NCBI RefSeq assembly: GCF_000314995.1
Contig: NZ_BAEO01000062.1
Location: 248,001 to 312,000 of the forward strand
Direction of reading: 5' to 3'
Length of the DNA: 64,000 nt
DNA from: Paraglaciecola arctica BSs20135
GTDB lineage: Bacteria > Pseudomonadota > Gammaproteobacteria > Enterobacterales > Alteromonadaceae
Position numbers and translations under genes: made by a program. Shown in pieces: positions 30,456 to 39,980 of this stretch; position 1 is the stretch's first letter, and the number at the start of each line of letters is the position of its first letter. The notes beneath the pieces are model-generated. The model did not search any database and was not told where the DNA came from. It worked only from the letters and a program-made list of their open reading frames with translations.

Positions 30456-33400
30456 TTAGAAACGGTAGCTAGCACCAAATGTAATACGACGGTCTGCTAA
30501 ACCTTGGAAACAAAGGATTGCGCCTTCGTTAACACAAGATTGAGTAACGCCTGATTTATTTAAGTTTACCGCTTCTATACCAACGTTTAGTTGCTCGTTA
30601 ACATCATAACTAACACTTGCATTAAGCTGGCCACGGTCATGAGTATAAACTGGGAAACCTAAAGTAGAGTTACGTGATGCACCACCTGCGGTATCATCGG
30701 TACGGAACGCTTCACGCCATGTGTAACGAACACGTGCTGATAAACCAAATTTTTCATAGTATGCAGTAAGGTTGTAAGCATTTTCAGAGAAGTCTAAAAG
30801 ACCTTGTACTGCGGTCACTTCTACAAAGTCCGCGTCATCATAAATGCCGTTAATGGCATTGAAGATATCAGTACCACGACCCGCAGAAGTGTTAACCACT
30901 GAACCACCCTTATATTCTTGGATAGTGTAGTTGGCCATAAAACCAAAACCAGATGCCCAACCTAAATCATCTTCAAAGCTAGATAAGTCATACTGAACGG
31001 CCATCTCGATACCGGTTTGAGTGGTTTTAGCTGAATCGTTGACTTGCGTCGCTTTATCAACACATGCACCTGTAACGCCTATAGGAGCTAAGAAATCATC
31101 ACCTACTGCAATTGGGTTAAAGATACCACCACTAGAACATGTAGGGTCATTGGTAGTAAAAAAACCATTCCCATCTCTTGATGCAGAATCTAAAGTAGAA
31201 ACAAATAAGTTACCGATTTCTTTATCAAAGTAACCAATGCTTATTACCGCCGCTTCAGCAAAATACCATTCAGCAGATAAATCTAAAGTAGTGATTTCTT
31301 GTGGTTCTAAACCAGGATTACCAATGGATACCGATTGGTTGATATTCGGATCATAAGATACTGACGTGTTTAAATCGCCAAAATCTGGACGACGTATATC
31401 TTGTCCCCAACCTAAACGCAGCACAACATCATCATGGGGTGTATACACAAGGTTAAGACGAGGTAATGTGAAGCTGTAATCACCAGAAATAGTCGTTAAC
31501 GATGTACCATCACTTGTGGTTGTATTACCTGTTGAATCAACGGTTGTTTCAATGTGTCTTACACCAAAATTACCGACTAAATGTTCAAATTCGAAGTTAG
31601 CTTGTGCATATATGGCCTGTGTTTCTTCTGAAATACTAAAGAAAGCAGAACTTGAAGGCGTTAAATTTGATAAGTCAGGTGAAGAGTCATGAGCAATCAG
31701 CGCAGCTTCTAATGTAGCCAATACATAATCTGGGTCGTCAAATGCTAAATCTGGATCGATGATAATAAAGTTACGCATTGCCAACTCACGACCATCAGCA
31801 TCACCAAAATTACTGGGACCTTGTACTAACAGCTCAGAAAACAATGAACCACTTGGGCTATCAACCATCTTGCTGAAACCACCAATATTATCGCTTATAT
31901 CGTTAAACGTACTTTCACGTTTGCTCACACGGAACCCAAAATCAACCGAAGTAACAGGGGAGTCTTCTAAGTAATATGTGAAATCTGCGCGTACTGCGTC
32001 TAACGAGTTGTTTGTTTCATTGCGACCTATTTGAACTTGGTCTAATACAACGTTTGCTGGATCCAGTAATTCAGCAACAGTTGGAGCAAATGGTGAATCA
32101 AAGTTAATACCAAATGTTAACGCGCCACCTGTTAGGTCATAGATAAATGGGACAGAGTTATCATTACTTGTATTTGAAGTAATGTTACCGTCTTCATCTA
32201 AACCATCTAAAGGTGCGTTCGGGTTAATGAAGTTTAAAGTAGTGCTTAAATTTGGGTTAGTTGTATCAGAACTAGCTGATGATATTTCAAAGCTTGCGAA
32301 CAAGTTATCGCCTTGCCATTCCCCGCCAAAACGGAAAAGTTCTGTATCAGTTAAACGCGCACCATTATCACTACTAAAACGTAAGTTAGGATCATCGTCA
32401 TCTACACCAAGCATAGGCTCGATTGTTCCGCGAACGGCTGCTTGGATGCTACCAAGTGCAACACCGTCCAAGGAACCGTAGTTTACTGTTTCAAACTCTG
32501 TCGGTACGGTATGGTCAAGTACTGAGGTTAGACCAGAACCTTGTACACGAGTACTATCTTGACGACGTTCTTGGTCAGTCAAAACAACATCTAAGAAAAA
32601 CTTAGTGTTGTCATTGGGTGCATATTCAAATGTGGTTGATATGTTCGTTGTTTCATATTCGAAGTTTTCGTATTCTTGGTTTAAGAATCCAATACCTAAA
32701 AAATCAAAATCTTGACAAGCTGGACGATCAGCCACATCTTGAGGAGCTTCACCATCGCGTACTACTGAGGCATTACAGTTTTCAACTAAACCACCGTCAC
32801 GGTCAACACGTGGACGGAAAGAAGAAGATTCTTGCTTGGTTAAACTGCCACTCATTACAAAACCGAATTTACCGTTATCAGTATCCCAGTTATCGCCATA
32901 AACGGCAGAGAAACGTGGCTGAATACCATCAGTCGTTAAGCTGCTATCTTCGCCTTGAATACGCACGTTGATTAATTGTTCACTAAGCTCTAAAGGGCGA
33001 ATAGTTCGCAAGTTAACAGTTCCACCCACTGAACCTTCGATTGTTTTGGCGTCTGACGCTTTAGTTACTTCTACAGCAGCAATGATTGATGCTGAAATAT
33101 CTTCAAAGCTAATACCGCCTCGACCAGTACCAGCACCAACAGTTTCAACGCCGTTAATTAAAACATTGTTTGAGTTTGAACCACGGATTTGCACACCTGT
33201 ACCAACACCAGCAGTTCTGGTGATTTGCACACCTGTTACGTTTTCTAGCACTTCCGCAAGGTTTTGATCTGGTAACTTACCAATATCTTCAGCCTGAATG
33301 ATTTCAATTAGGTTAGTCGATTCACGTTTTTCTAAAAGGGCACTGGTAAGAGAAGCTCTGATGCCAGATACCTCAATCACTTCAAGACCTTGATCGGATT

Positions 33401-33521
33401 GAGCTTGTTGTGCCGAAACAGTCGGAGCTGCTAATAATGCGACGATAGCTGCACTGTAAATCGCTGAATGTGTTTTGCGACTTTTTAGTACAGAGCTAAT
33501 TTGGTTTAATTTAGTTTTCAT
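30456..33521 (-). CDS. TonB-dependent outer membrane receptor, probably for alginate oligosaccharides
   Basis: An energy-coupled outer membrane transporter. The ATG at 33521 has a GGAGAACGC leader and is preferred over the GTG at 33536. The 1021-residue precursor has a signal peptide (cleavage expected near VSAQQ), a TonB-box-like start (LEVIEVSG), a plug domain with LPDQNLAEVLENVTGVQITR, and a 22-strand-type barrel ending in the outer-membrane signature SYRF. The large size and the plug sequence fit the TonB receptors of marine polysaccharide degraders. Substrate is inferred from the neighbouring PL17 and kdgF genes. Confidence 0.88.
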   Translation of the reverse strand: MKTKLNQISSVLKSRKTHSAIYSAAIVALLAAPTVSAQQAQSDQGLEVIEVSGIRASLTSALLEKRESTNLIEIIQAEDIGKLPDQNLAEVLENVTGVQITRTAGVGTGVQIRGSNSNNVLINGVETVGAGTGRGGISFEDISASIIAAVEVTKASDAKTIEGSVGGTVNLRTIRPLELSEQLINVRIQGEDSSLTTDGIQPRFSAVYGDNWDTDNGKFGFVMSGSLTKQESSSFRPRVDRDGGLVENCNASVVRDGEAPQDVADRPACQDFDFLGIGFLNQEYENFEYETTNISTTFEYAPNDNTKFFLDVVLTDQERRQDSTRVQGSGLTSVLDHTVPTEFETVNYGSLDGVALGSIQAAVRGTIEPMLGVDDDDPNLRFSSDNGARLTDTELFRFGGEWQGDNLFASFEISSASSDTTNPNLSTTLNFINPNAPLDGLDEDGNITSNTSNDNSVPFIYDLTGGALTFGINFDSPFAPTVAELLDPANVVLDQVQIGRNETNNSLDAVRADFTYYLEDSPVTSVDFGFRVSKRESTFNDISDNIGGFSKMVDSPSGSLFSELLVQGPSNFGDADGRELAMRNFIIIDPDLAFDDPDYVLATLEAALIAHDSSPDLSNLTPSSSAFFSISEETQAIYAQANFEFEHLVGNFGVRHIETTVDSTGNTTTSDGTSLTTISGDYSFTLPRLNLVYTPHDDVVLRLGWGQDIRRPDFGDLNTSVSYDPNINQSVSIGNPGLEPQEITTLDLSAEWYFAEAAVISIGYFDKEIGNLFVSTLDSASRDGNGFFTTNDPTCSSGGIFNPIAVGDDFLAPIGVTGACVDKATQVNDSAKTTQTGIEMAVQYDLSSFEDDLGWASGFGFMANYTIQEYKGGSVVNTSAGRGTDIFNAINGIYDDADFVEVTAVQGLLDFSENAYNLTAYYEKFGLSARVRYTWREAFRTDDTAGGASRNSTLGFPVYTHDRGQLNASVSYDVNEQLNVGIEAVNLNKSGVTQSCVNEGAILCFQGLADRRITFGASYRF

Positions 33522-34071
33522 GCGTTCTCCACTCACTATTTAAAAAGTTTTTATAGTTTTTTGATACACAACTTGTTTACGTTTTGTTTGCATTGTAAAC
33601 AAGATGTTTCAAGCTTGTGCGCTAAACTAACCAATTAGTGCGTAGCATGTCAATGATTTGTTATTCCAATGTAGTCTATTATTGTATGTTTTGTAATACC
33701 AGTGGCGGGTATCTTTCTGTTTATTGGTAATGTTTAATGTGGGGATTTTGTAATTATTGGTAATAACACAAAGTCTTTTTTAAGTTTAATTTAAAGTGGA
33801 TTGGTGTTGCTGCGTGGGGGTTTGTGGCGGGATTAAAATGAAGTTTACTAACACGTTTATACCAAAATATAAGTAATTAATTGGTAAGAGGGTAATGAAA
33901 TAATGTAGATGGAAATACTTTATATTAAGAAACAAATATTGCGGATAACGAGATGAGTCGAAGTTACTTTTTACTAAGTTGAGACAACAATATCAAACTA
34001 AATTTGAATGTCTAGAACGTTAAAACCACCCGAAATTAAAATTTCGGGTGGTTAGTCTACTTAAATTGGTT
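33522..34071. promoter_or_regulatory. Upstream region of the TonB receptor with repeat motifs
   Basis: A gene-free 550 bases. It holds a perfect nine-base inverted repeat, CTTGTTTAC (33572-33580) and GTAAACAAG (33595-33603), 50-80 bases before the receptor start. It also holds two copies of TTGGTAAT (33724-33731 and 33757-33764), and a related TTGGTAAG near 33881. The TTGGTAAT copies share the core of the 12-bp repeats near 30250, suggesting common regulation. No clear -35/-10 pair was fixed. Confidence 0.5.
34024..34053 (-). terminator. Terminator after the MDR oxidoreductase gene
   Basis: A perfect 13-base stem, AACCACCCGAAAT (34024-34036) and its complement (34041-34053), with loop TAAA. 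On the minus strand a TTTTAACG tail follows, 20 bases after the stop of the gene. Confidence 0.75.
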
Positions 34072-35070
34072 TTACAATTTTACAATTAGTTTACCTTTGT
34101 TACCACCGCTCAAAAGTAAATTTAGACCATCGATAGCGGACTCTAATCCATTTAATACATGAGCTCGGTGTTTGATTTTACCTTGCATTACGTATGGGGT
34201 GAGTTTACCAATTAGTTCTGGTAGTTGACCAAAATGATCAGGCATGGCAAAACCTTGGATAGTGATACGTTTTTTGATGATTGGGATCCAGTTCGGGCCT
34301 GCGCTAGGTGTCTCAGCTGTGTAATCAGAAATCATACCGCATACCACTGCTCTGCCGTGGGCATTCATATGATCGATCACGTGATGTTGAATTGGGCCAC
34401 CGGTGTTCTCAAAGTATATATCTACTCCCTTAGGCGCTAACTCAGTTAATTTAGCGTCGATATCATCGGTTTTGTAATTAATTGCAGCATTAAAACCTAG
34501 GTCATTGACTATCCAGTCACACTTTTCGTCTGAACCAGCCACTCCAATTACTTTTAGCCCATCAGCTTTAGCTAGTTGCCCAACTATAGAGCCCACCGAA
34601 CCTGCGGCACCGCTAACTACTATGGTTTCACCCGCTTTAGGGTGGCCAAAGCCAAATAACCCTTGAGTTGCGGTTAAGCCAGGTAATGCAAAGACAGATA
34701 AGACCATTTCTTCATCTAATCCTGGTTGTACTTTTCTGAGACCTTCACCAGTACTTAATAAATACTCTGTCCATCCCATCAGGCCCATGAGACGTTCACC
34801 AACGGTAAAGTCAGGGTGATTACTTTCTACCACTTCACCTATGCCTGAGGAGCGCATTACTTCGCCTAATCCTACAGGTGGGATATAACTTTCTGTGTCA
34901 GGGCTCATCCAACCAATCATTGCAGGATCCAGAGACATATGGGTTTGTTTAACCAAAATCTGCCCTGGACCAGCGCTTGGTATAGGTTTTTGTACCACTT
35001 CAAAAAGTTCTGCACCTATAGGGCCGGGGGCAGGGCGGGCAACAAGATTAATCGCAGTAAATGTACTCAT
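34072..35070 (-). CDS. NADP-dependent MDR-family oxidoreductase (CurA / prostaglandin-reductase type)
   Basis: A 332-residue zinc-independent medium-chain dehydrogenase/reductase that would reduce the double bond of alpha,beta-unsaturated carbonyls. The GroES-like N-terminal half contains SLDPAMIGWM, typical of the leukotriene B4 dehydrogenase subfamily. The Rossmann half has VSGAAGSVGSIVGQLAK and DIYFENTGG. Zinc ligands are absent. It is transcribed divergently from a LysR regulator with a palindrome between, so that regulator is the probable controller. Physiological substrate unknown. Confidence 0.88.
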   Translation of the reverse strand: MSTFTAINLVARPAPGPIGAELFEVVQKPIPSAGPGQILVKQTHMSLDPAMIGWMSPDTESYIPPVGLGEVMRSSGIGEVVESNHPDFTVGERLMGLMGWTEYLLSTGEGLRKVQPGLDEEMVLSVFALPGLTATQGLFGFGHPKAGETIVVSGAAGSVGSIVGQLAKADGLKVIGVAGSDEKCDWIVNDLGFNAAINYKTDDIDAKLTELAPKGVDIYFENTGGPIQHHVIDHMNAHGRAVVCGMISDYTAETPSAGPNWIPIIKKRITIQGFAMPDHFGQLPELIGKLTPYVMQGKIKHRAHVLNGLESAIDGLNLLLSGGNKGKLIVKL

Positions 35071-35169
35071 ATTTAGAACTCCAATGTGTGATTATTATTA
35101 GGTAACTGTGTAAGTAAGGCTAGTATTGCTGAATAAAATAGCTAGATATATAGCTGAAAAGCGCTATCT

Positions 35170-35190
35170 TTATTGTCATAAAGACAATAA
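35170..35190. promoter_or_regulatory. Palindrome between divergent MDR and LysR genes
   Basis: TTATTGTC (35170-35177), spacer ATAAA, GACAATAA (35183-35190): perfect eight-base arms. It contains a T-N11-A pattern typical of LysR-type binding sites and ends about 30 bases before the LysR start codon. It is the natural candidate operator for both genes. Confidence 0.6.
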
Positions 35191-35221
35191 TAAGTCGTTA
35201 GCTTAAGTATTTGAGGATGTT

Positions 35222-36121
35222 ATGGATCAATTTCGCGCACTAAGGTATTTCAGTAAAGTCGCAGAAACAGGCAGTTTTACTAAAGCTGCGGGTGTTTTTG
35301 GGGTGCCACCTTCATCGTTGTCGAGGCGGGTAGCCGATTTAGAAAACAGTTTAGGCGCTACCCTGCTGAAGCGTTCTACCCGTGAAGTCAAATTAACTGA
35401 AGTGGGACAGCGTTATTATACTCAAGTGTTAGATATTCTTAATCAGCTTGAACAAAGTAATGAAGCGGTGCGCAGTTATCAAGCAAAACCCATGGGGCAT
35501 TTACATATTAGTTCTATGGTGGGATTTGGCGAACGTATTTTATTGCCATTGCTTGACGAATTTAGTCAGCTTTACCCTGAAATCGTTCTAGACGTTAGCT
35601 TAAGTGATGAGTTATCTGCACTGAGCCGTGATGATGTCGATCTTGCTATTCGTGGCGGATATGCCCCGAATGAAAGAGTGCTAGCTATAAAATTGATGGG
35701 TAACCAATTTATTCCAGTGGCGGCGCCGAGTTATTTAGCTGAGATGGGTAAACCGGTACACGCAATTGAACTAAAACAACACAAAGGTTTATATTTCCGC
35801 ACGCCTAATGGTCCTACTCCTTGGTTAAGTTATATAAATGCACAATGGCAAGATGTCTCTGCGCCGCAAGTAGCCGTTTCCAACAATGGAAATTGGTTAG
35901 GTGACATGGCGGCAAAAGGTAAGGGTATTTTAATGGTGCCACGTTGGGCGACCGCCCATCATTTAGAAAGCGGAAAATTAGTGGAGTTAGTACTAGAGCC
36001 ACAAGTGCAAATTAACCAAAATAACGATATGGCAGTTTATTTGTTATATCAAAAACAAAGGTATCTAGTACCTAAAGTAAAAGCCGCAGTGGATTTTTTA
36101 GTGGCTAGAGTTAAGTGTTAA
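35222..36121 (+). CDS. LysR-family transcriptional regulator
   Basis: A 299-residue protein with an N-terminal winged helix-turn-helix (residues about 1-60, including SFTKAAGVFGVPPSSLSRR) and a periplasmic-binding-like effector domain. FSKVAETGSFTKAA is typical of the family. It is divergent from the MDR oxidoreductase and probably controls that gene. The effector is unknown; electrophilic carbonyls would fit the neighbour. Confidence 0.93.
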   Translation: MDQFRALRYFSKVAETGSFTKAAGVFGVPPSSLSRRVADLENSLGATLLKRSTREVKLTEVGQRYYTQVLDILNQLEQSNEAVRSYQAKPMGHLHISSMVGFGERILLPLLDEFSQLYPEIVLDVSLSDELSALSRDDVDLAIRGGYAPNERVLAIKLMGNQFIPVAAPSYLAEMGKPVHAIELKQHKGLYFRTPNGPTPWLSYINAQWQDVSAPQVAVSNNGNWLGDMAAKGKGILMVPRWATAHHLESGKLVELVLEPQVQINQNNDMAVYLLYQKQRYLVPKVKAAVDFLVARVKC

Positions 36122-36211
36122 TTTCATTTAAAAAATGGAATTTTATTTGACATTTATTCATCGAACTAAGATCGTACGTCATTATTTTTCTTAACTCATA
36201 GATTAATCTTC

Positions 36212-37387
36212 ATGCCATCTAAAAAAGCTATTTATAAAATTATTGCCTTGATCGTCATTCTTGCTGTTGTTGGCTTTTTTGTGTTTTTCCCTGCCCAGTT
36301 AGATAAACAAACCAACCGCTTGCATGATTCGACCTTGCCTGTGATATCCGAGCAAGCTAGAACCTTGCATAGTCAGTTATTTATAGGTGACTGGCATAGT
36401 GATACGTTAATGTGGAAAAGGGATTTAATGGACAAGCATGATTATGGGCATGTGGATATTCCGAGATTGCAGCAAGGAAATGTGGCATTGCAAATGTTTA
36501 CTACAGTCACTAAGTCGCCCGACGGAATTAATTATGAAGCAAACAGTACTGATGCCAGTGATAATATTACAAAACTAGCATTAGTGAGTCTTTGGCCTAC
36601 AAATACATGGGGCAGTTTGGCTGAACGCGCACTGTTTCAGGCAAGTAAAGCACTAGAGTTGGCGGATGAATTTCCCGAGCAAGTGTCCCTTATTACCTCA
36701 AAATCAGAACTCTCACAGTTTCTAAAACAGCGAGAAGCCAATCCAAAATTATTAGGAATGTTGTTAGGTACCGAGGGTTCTCATGCCTTAGATGGTGAGT
36801 TAAGCAATATACAAAGTTTATTCGATAGTGGTTTTCGAATGATGAGCTTACAGCACTTTTTTGACAATAAATTAGGAGGTTCATTGCACGGAGAAAGTGG
36901 TGAAGGCCTAACTGAATTTGGAAAAGAAGCACTACAAAAAATGCAGTCTTTAGGGATAATGGTGGATGTGTCCCATTCTTCTGAGCAAGTGGTCAAGGAT
37001 GTATTAGCTATTAGCAATCAGCCTTTATTAGTTAGCCATACTGGTTTTTACGGACATTGCCCATCAGCACGGAATATCCCCGATGATTTGATGCAACAAA
37101 TTGCTGCTAACAAAGGTCTGATTGCAGTAGGTTATTGGGATGGTGCAGTGTGTGAGCCAAACGTGACTGAGATTGCTAAAGCAATTAAGTATGGCATTGA
37201 ATTAGTCGGTAGTGAGCATATTGCCCTAGGCTCAGACTACGACGGAGCCACTAGTGTTCCTTTCGATACATCGCAGTTAATTTATTTAACGCAGGCGCTG
37301 TTAGATTTAGGGCTTAGCGAACAACAAATTAAGCAAGTGATGGGTGGTAATATGCTGCAATACTTGCAACTACATTTGCCTGATTAA
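36212..37387 (+). CDS. Membrane dipeptidase, peptidase family M19
   Basis: A zinc dipeptidase of the renal dipeptidase family, anchored by an N-terminal membrane segment (residues about 7-28), with the catalytic domain outside the cytoplasm. The 391 residues contain the HxD motif in GDWHSDT, the bridging glutamate in GTEGSHALDG, the histidine motifs VDVSHSS and VSHTGFYGHC, and ALGSDYDGA with the late aspartate. All core metal and catalytic positions look intact. No operon partner is evident, but mtnK follows closely on the same strand. Confidence 0.91.
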   Translation: MPSKKAIYKIIALIVILAVVGFFVFFPAQLDKQTNRLHDSTLPVISEQARTLHSQLFIGDWHSDTLMWKRDLMDKHDYGHVDIPRLQQGNVALQMFTTVTKSPDGINYEANSTDASDNITKLALVSLWPTNTWGSLAERALFQASKALELADEFPEQVSLITSKSELSQFLKQREANPKLLGMLLGTEGSHALDGELSNIQSLFDSGFRMMSLQHFFDNKLGGSLHGESGEGLTEFGKEALQKMQSLGIMVDVSHSSEQVVKDVLAISNQPLLVSHTGFYGHCPSARNIPDDLMQQIAANKGLIAVGYWDGAVCEPNVTEIAKAIKYGIELVGSEHIALGSDYDGATSVPFDTSQLIYLTQALLDLGLSEQQIKQVMGGNMLQYLQLHLPD

Positions 37388-37448
37388 ATTCAGCTCAGCA
37401 ACTCCTAATTAATGCAATTTGAATGTAATTAAAGGTCAATCACCCTTA

Positions 37449-38696
37449 ATGGAATATTATCAACTTAATCAACACAATCTTATTAATTATCTGCAGTCAC
37501 TCCCGGAAGTTCTGCAGAGGTTTTCGTGTTTCGATCATTTAGAGGTGCAAGAAATAAACGATGGCAATATGAATTTTGCCTTTGTGGTGACAAACAAACA
37601 AGGATCAAATCAGTCAGTCTTTGTTAAGCAGGCTCCACCCTATATTAAAGTGATGGGTGAGCAGTGGCCATTGACGCGGCAACGTATGACTGCGGAAATT
37701 AATGCTTTAAATTACCAATCTAGTGTATGCCCAGAAATGCTACCAGAGGTGTATTACCAATCTGAAGCATTGTCAGTTGTTATCATGCAAAACCTGAGTC
37801 AACATGCCATTTTGCGCACTGAGCTAATACAAGCTCGGTATTTACCTCGACTGGCTGAAGACTTATCTACTTTTCTAGCAGAGACCTTATTTTATTCCTC
37901 TAGTTTCGCGCTGTCTTCTTTAAATAAAAAAGCCATGATCAGCAAAAGTAATAATCAGGATATGTGCAAAATCACCGAAGATTTTGTGTTTACCTATCCT
38001 TTTGAGCATCATGAAATGAATGATTACAATCCTGCTCTATCCCAGACTGTCATCGATTCGATTCAAAAAAATCCCAATGTTCGAGCACATGTTGCACAAA
38101 TGAAATATATGTTTATGAATAAACCTGAAGCTTTGTTACATGGCGACTTACATACAGGTTCAGTGATGGTAAACGGGCTAGAAACCTTTGTGATTGACCC
38201 TGAGTTTTCTTTTGTTGGTCCTATGGGATTTGATATTGGCGCTCTTATTGCTAATTTATATATAAACTACTTTTCTCATGCACATAAAAGGTCGGTGGAA
38301 GCGGCCAATTATTGTCAATGGCTACTACAAACCATTGACGACCTTTGGTATAAATTTGAAGCTAAGTTTCTATCATTGTGGGCAGAGCATGAACTGTCTA
38401 TACAAAGTCCGTTTATGGGCAAAGATCTGACAGGCGGCACTCATCAAACTTTTAGACAGGCATTTTTGCAACAAGTGTTAAGCGATAGTTTAGGTTTTGC
38501 AGCATGCAAGATGATACGCAGAATTTTAGGAGTGGCAAAAGTGGCTGATTTTATGCAATTTAAAAAAGATCAAAAACTTAGAGCAAAACTAGAAACTCAA
38601 ACACTTAACATGGCGATTGAAATTTTGGTTAACCGCCATGCCTATACGAGTATTGCTGATGTAAATAAATTGGCAGAGGATTTGGTGGCAGTATGA
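37449..38696 (+). CDS. mtnK: 5-methylthioribose kinase
   Basis: Phosphorylates 5-methylthioribose in methionine salvage. The ATG at 37449 gives the usual MtnK N-terminus; a TTG ten codons upstream (37419) is less likely. The 415-residue product has a choline-kinase-like fold with PPYIKVMGEQWPLT, the catalytic HGDLHTGSVMV motif and the metal motif IDPEFSFVGPMGFD. The partner isomerase MtnA is not in the window, and neighbours are unrelated. Confidence 0.9.
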   Translation: MEYYQLNQHNLINYLQSLPEVLQRFSCFDHLEVQEINDGNMNFAFVVTNKQGSNQSVFVKQAPPYIKVMGEQWPLTRQRMTAEINALNYQSSVCPEMLPEVYYQSEALSVVIMQNLSQHAILRTELIQARYLPRLAEDLSTFLAETLFYSSSFALSSLNKKAMISKSNNQDMCKITEDFVFTYPFEHHEMNDYNPALSQTVIDSIQKNPNVRAHVAQMKYMFMNKPEALLHGDLHTGSVMVNGLETFVIDPEFSFVGPMGFDIGALIANLYINYFSHAHKRSVEAANYCQWLLQTIDDLWYKFEAKFLSLWAEHELSIQSPFMGKDLTGGTHQTFRQAFLQQVLSDSLGFAACKMIRRILGVAKVADFMQFKKDQKLRAKLETQTLNMAIEILVNRHAYTSIADVNKLAEDLVAV

Positions 38697-38718
38697 AGTA
38701 TATCTCAGTATAAGTTCT

Positions 38719-38753
38719 AAACCACCGCGAACATTCCTTGCTCCCGGCGGTTT
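38719..38753. terminator. Possible bidirectional terminator between mtnK and the SDR gene
   Basis: AAACCACCG (38719-38727) and CGGCGGTTT (38745-38753) pair with one mismatch around a 17-base loop, between convergent genes. The T-run is short, so confidence is low. Confidence 0.4.
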
Positions 38754-38789
38754 AATATCAATCCTTTATACGCAACGGTATAACTTGGC

Positions 38790-39677
38790 TTATAACATCT
38801 TTATCTCATCGTCTTTTAAGTGACTCACTATAGGGCTGTTTTCTGCATCAGCAAATGCAGCGTCTAAAAGTGATGATCTATAAGCTATAGGTGCGCGGAA
38901 ATTGGGGTGGGTAAATATGTAAGCCTGTCCTGACTGCAGGGCTTCAACTACACGTTTGGCTAAGACTGAAGTTGGAATACCAGACTCTACTAGATCTTTT
39001 GCTTTATTTACGCCATTTGCAGATCTTTTTCCACCAGTTCCCTGTTCCTTCACTTCTTTATATTCAGGTTGAAGGTTGCGTAGTGACTCATGGATCCGAG
39101 TTTGAACAAAAGCAGGGCAAAGCGCCGACACCGCAATATTATACTTTTTCAATTCAGCGGCCCAACTTTCTGACATAGAAACCACCGCGGCTTTTGAAGC
39201 GGCATAAGCACCAGAATATGGCACCCCATTCATACCGGCCATAGAGGCTACGTTAATGATCCAACCACCTTGACCATGGCGCTTCATACTTGGCCCAACA
39301 GCTTGAGTGCCATTTACTACGCCCATTACATTCACATCCATAACCCATTTCCAGGTTTCGAGTTTAGTGTCTTCTATTGAGCCGGGAACACCACCTACTC
39401 CAGCGTTGTTTACCAACATATGAATATCACCAAATTTTGCTTGTGTTGCAGCTACTGTGTCTTGCCATTGTTGAAAGTTGGTTACGTCTAATGGGCAAGC
39501 TAACACTTGCACATTAGCGTCTTGTAATTTTTGTTCTGCCTCTGCAAGTTGAGATTGGTCAATATCAGCAATGACAATGTTCATACCCAATTGCCCAAAC
39601 TCTTCGGCAAGAGCAAAACCAATGCCACCTGCTCCCCCAGATATAATGGCTGTTTTACCTGCAAATTCGTTCGACAT
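38790..39677 (-). CDS. Short-chain dehydrogenase/reductase
   Basis: A classical SDR oxidoreductase of 295 residues. The NAD(P)-binding motif is SGGAGGIGFALAEEFG near the N-terminus; NNAGVGG, a serine in NVASMAG and the Y-x-x-x-K pair in YAASKAAVV complete the active site. An aspartate in VIADID at the end of the second strand suggests a preference for NAD(H). The C-terminal extension resembles SDRs acting on bulky alcohols, but the substrate is unknown. Its 5' end and upstream region are duplicated near 41459-41733. Confidence 0.9.
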   Translation of the reverse strand: MSNEFAGKTAIISGGAGGIGFALAEEFGQLGMNIVIADIDQSQLAEAEQKLQDANVQVLACPLDVTNFQQWQDTVAATQAKFGDIHMLVNNAGVGGVPGSIEDTKLETWKWVMDVNVMGVVNGTQAVGPSMKRHGQGGWIINVASMAGMNGVPYSGAYAASKAAVVSMSESWAAELKKYNIAVSALCPAFVQTRIHESLRNLQPEYKEVKEQGTGGKRSANGVNKAKDLVESGIPTSVLAKRVVEALQSGQAYIFTHPNFRAPIAYRSSLLDAAFADAENSPIVSHLKDDEIKML

Positions 39678-39796
39678 GATGATATTCCTCGATAATTAAG
39701 AATGTTGATTTTCTAAGTATGAATGAATATTAGGTGTTGGCTTATTACAAAAGTACTTTATTTCGCGAATTGGTAAGGCTTCATGGAATGAATATA
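39643..39796. repeat. Duplicated segment, copy 1 (SDR 5' end and upstream region)
   Basis: About 154 bases, covering the first 11-12 codons of the SDR gene and 119 bases upstream, recur at 41580-41733 with only two differences by eye and no indels. Within the coding part further downstream the similarity drops sharply. A short inverted repeat GATACA...TGTATC at 39901-39920 lies outside the duplication. Confidence 0.85.
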
Positions 39797-39980
39797 AGGT
39801 AACTGTGAAAAAGGTTATGCGCCACAGTGTATACAGAGGAAAAGGAGAACAGCGCAGGGTTTATAAGATTAAAGTTAGGTGAATCCCTTGAACTCGACCT
39901 GATACATTCTCATCTGTATCTAAATAGTGTCTGTTTTGTGGTAGTGAGTTGGCATTGAACTAATTGTCACCCATACGTGC

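Noticed and set aside
32182-33267. Several plus-strand frames of 60-117 codons opposite the TonB receptor
   Set aside because: They overlap each other and the conserved receptor, and none has start signals or recognisable domains.
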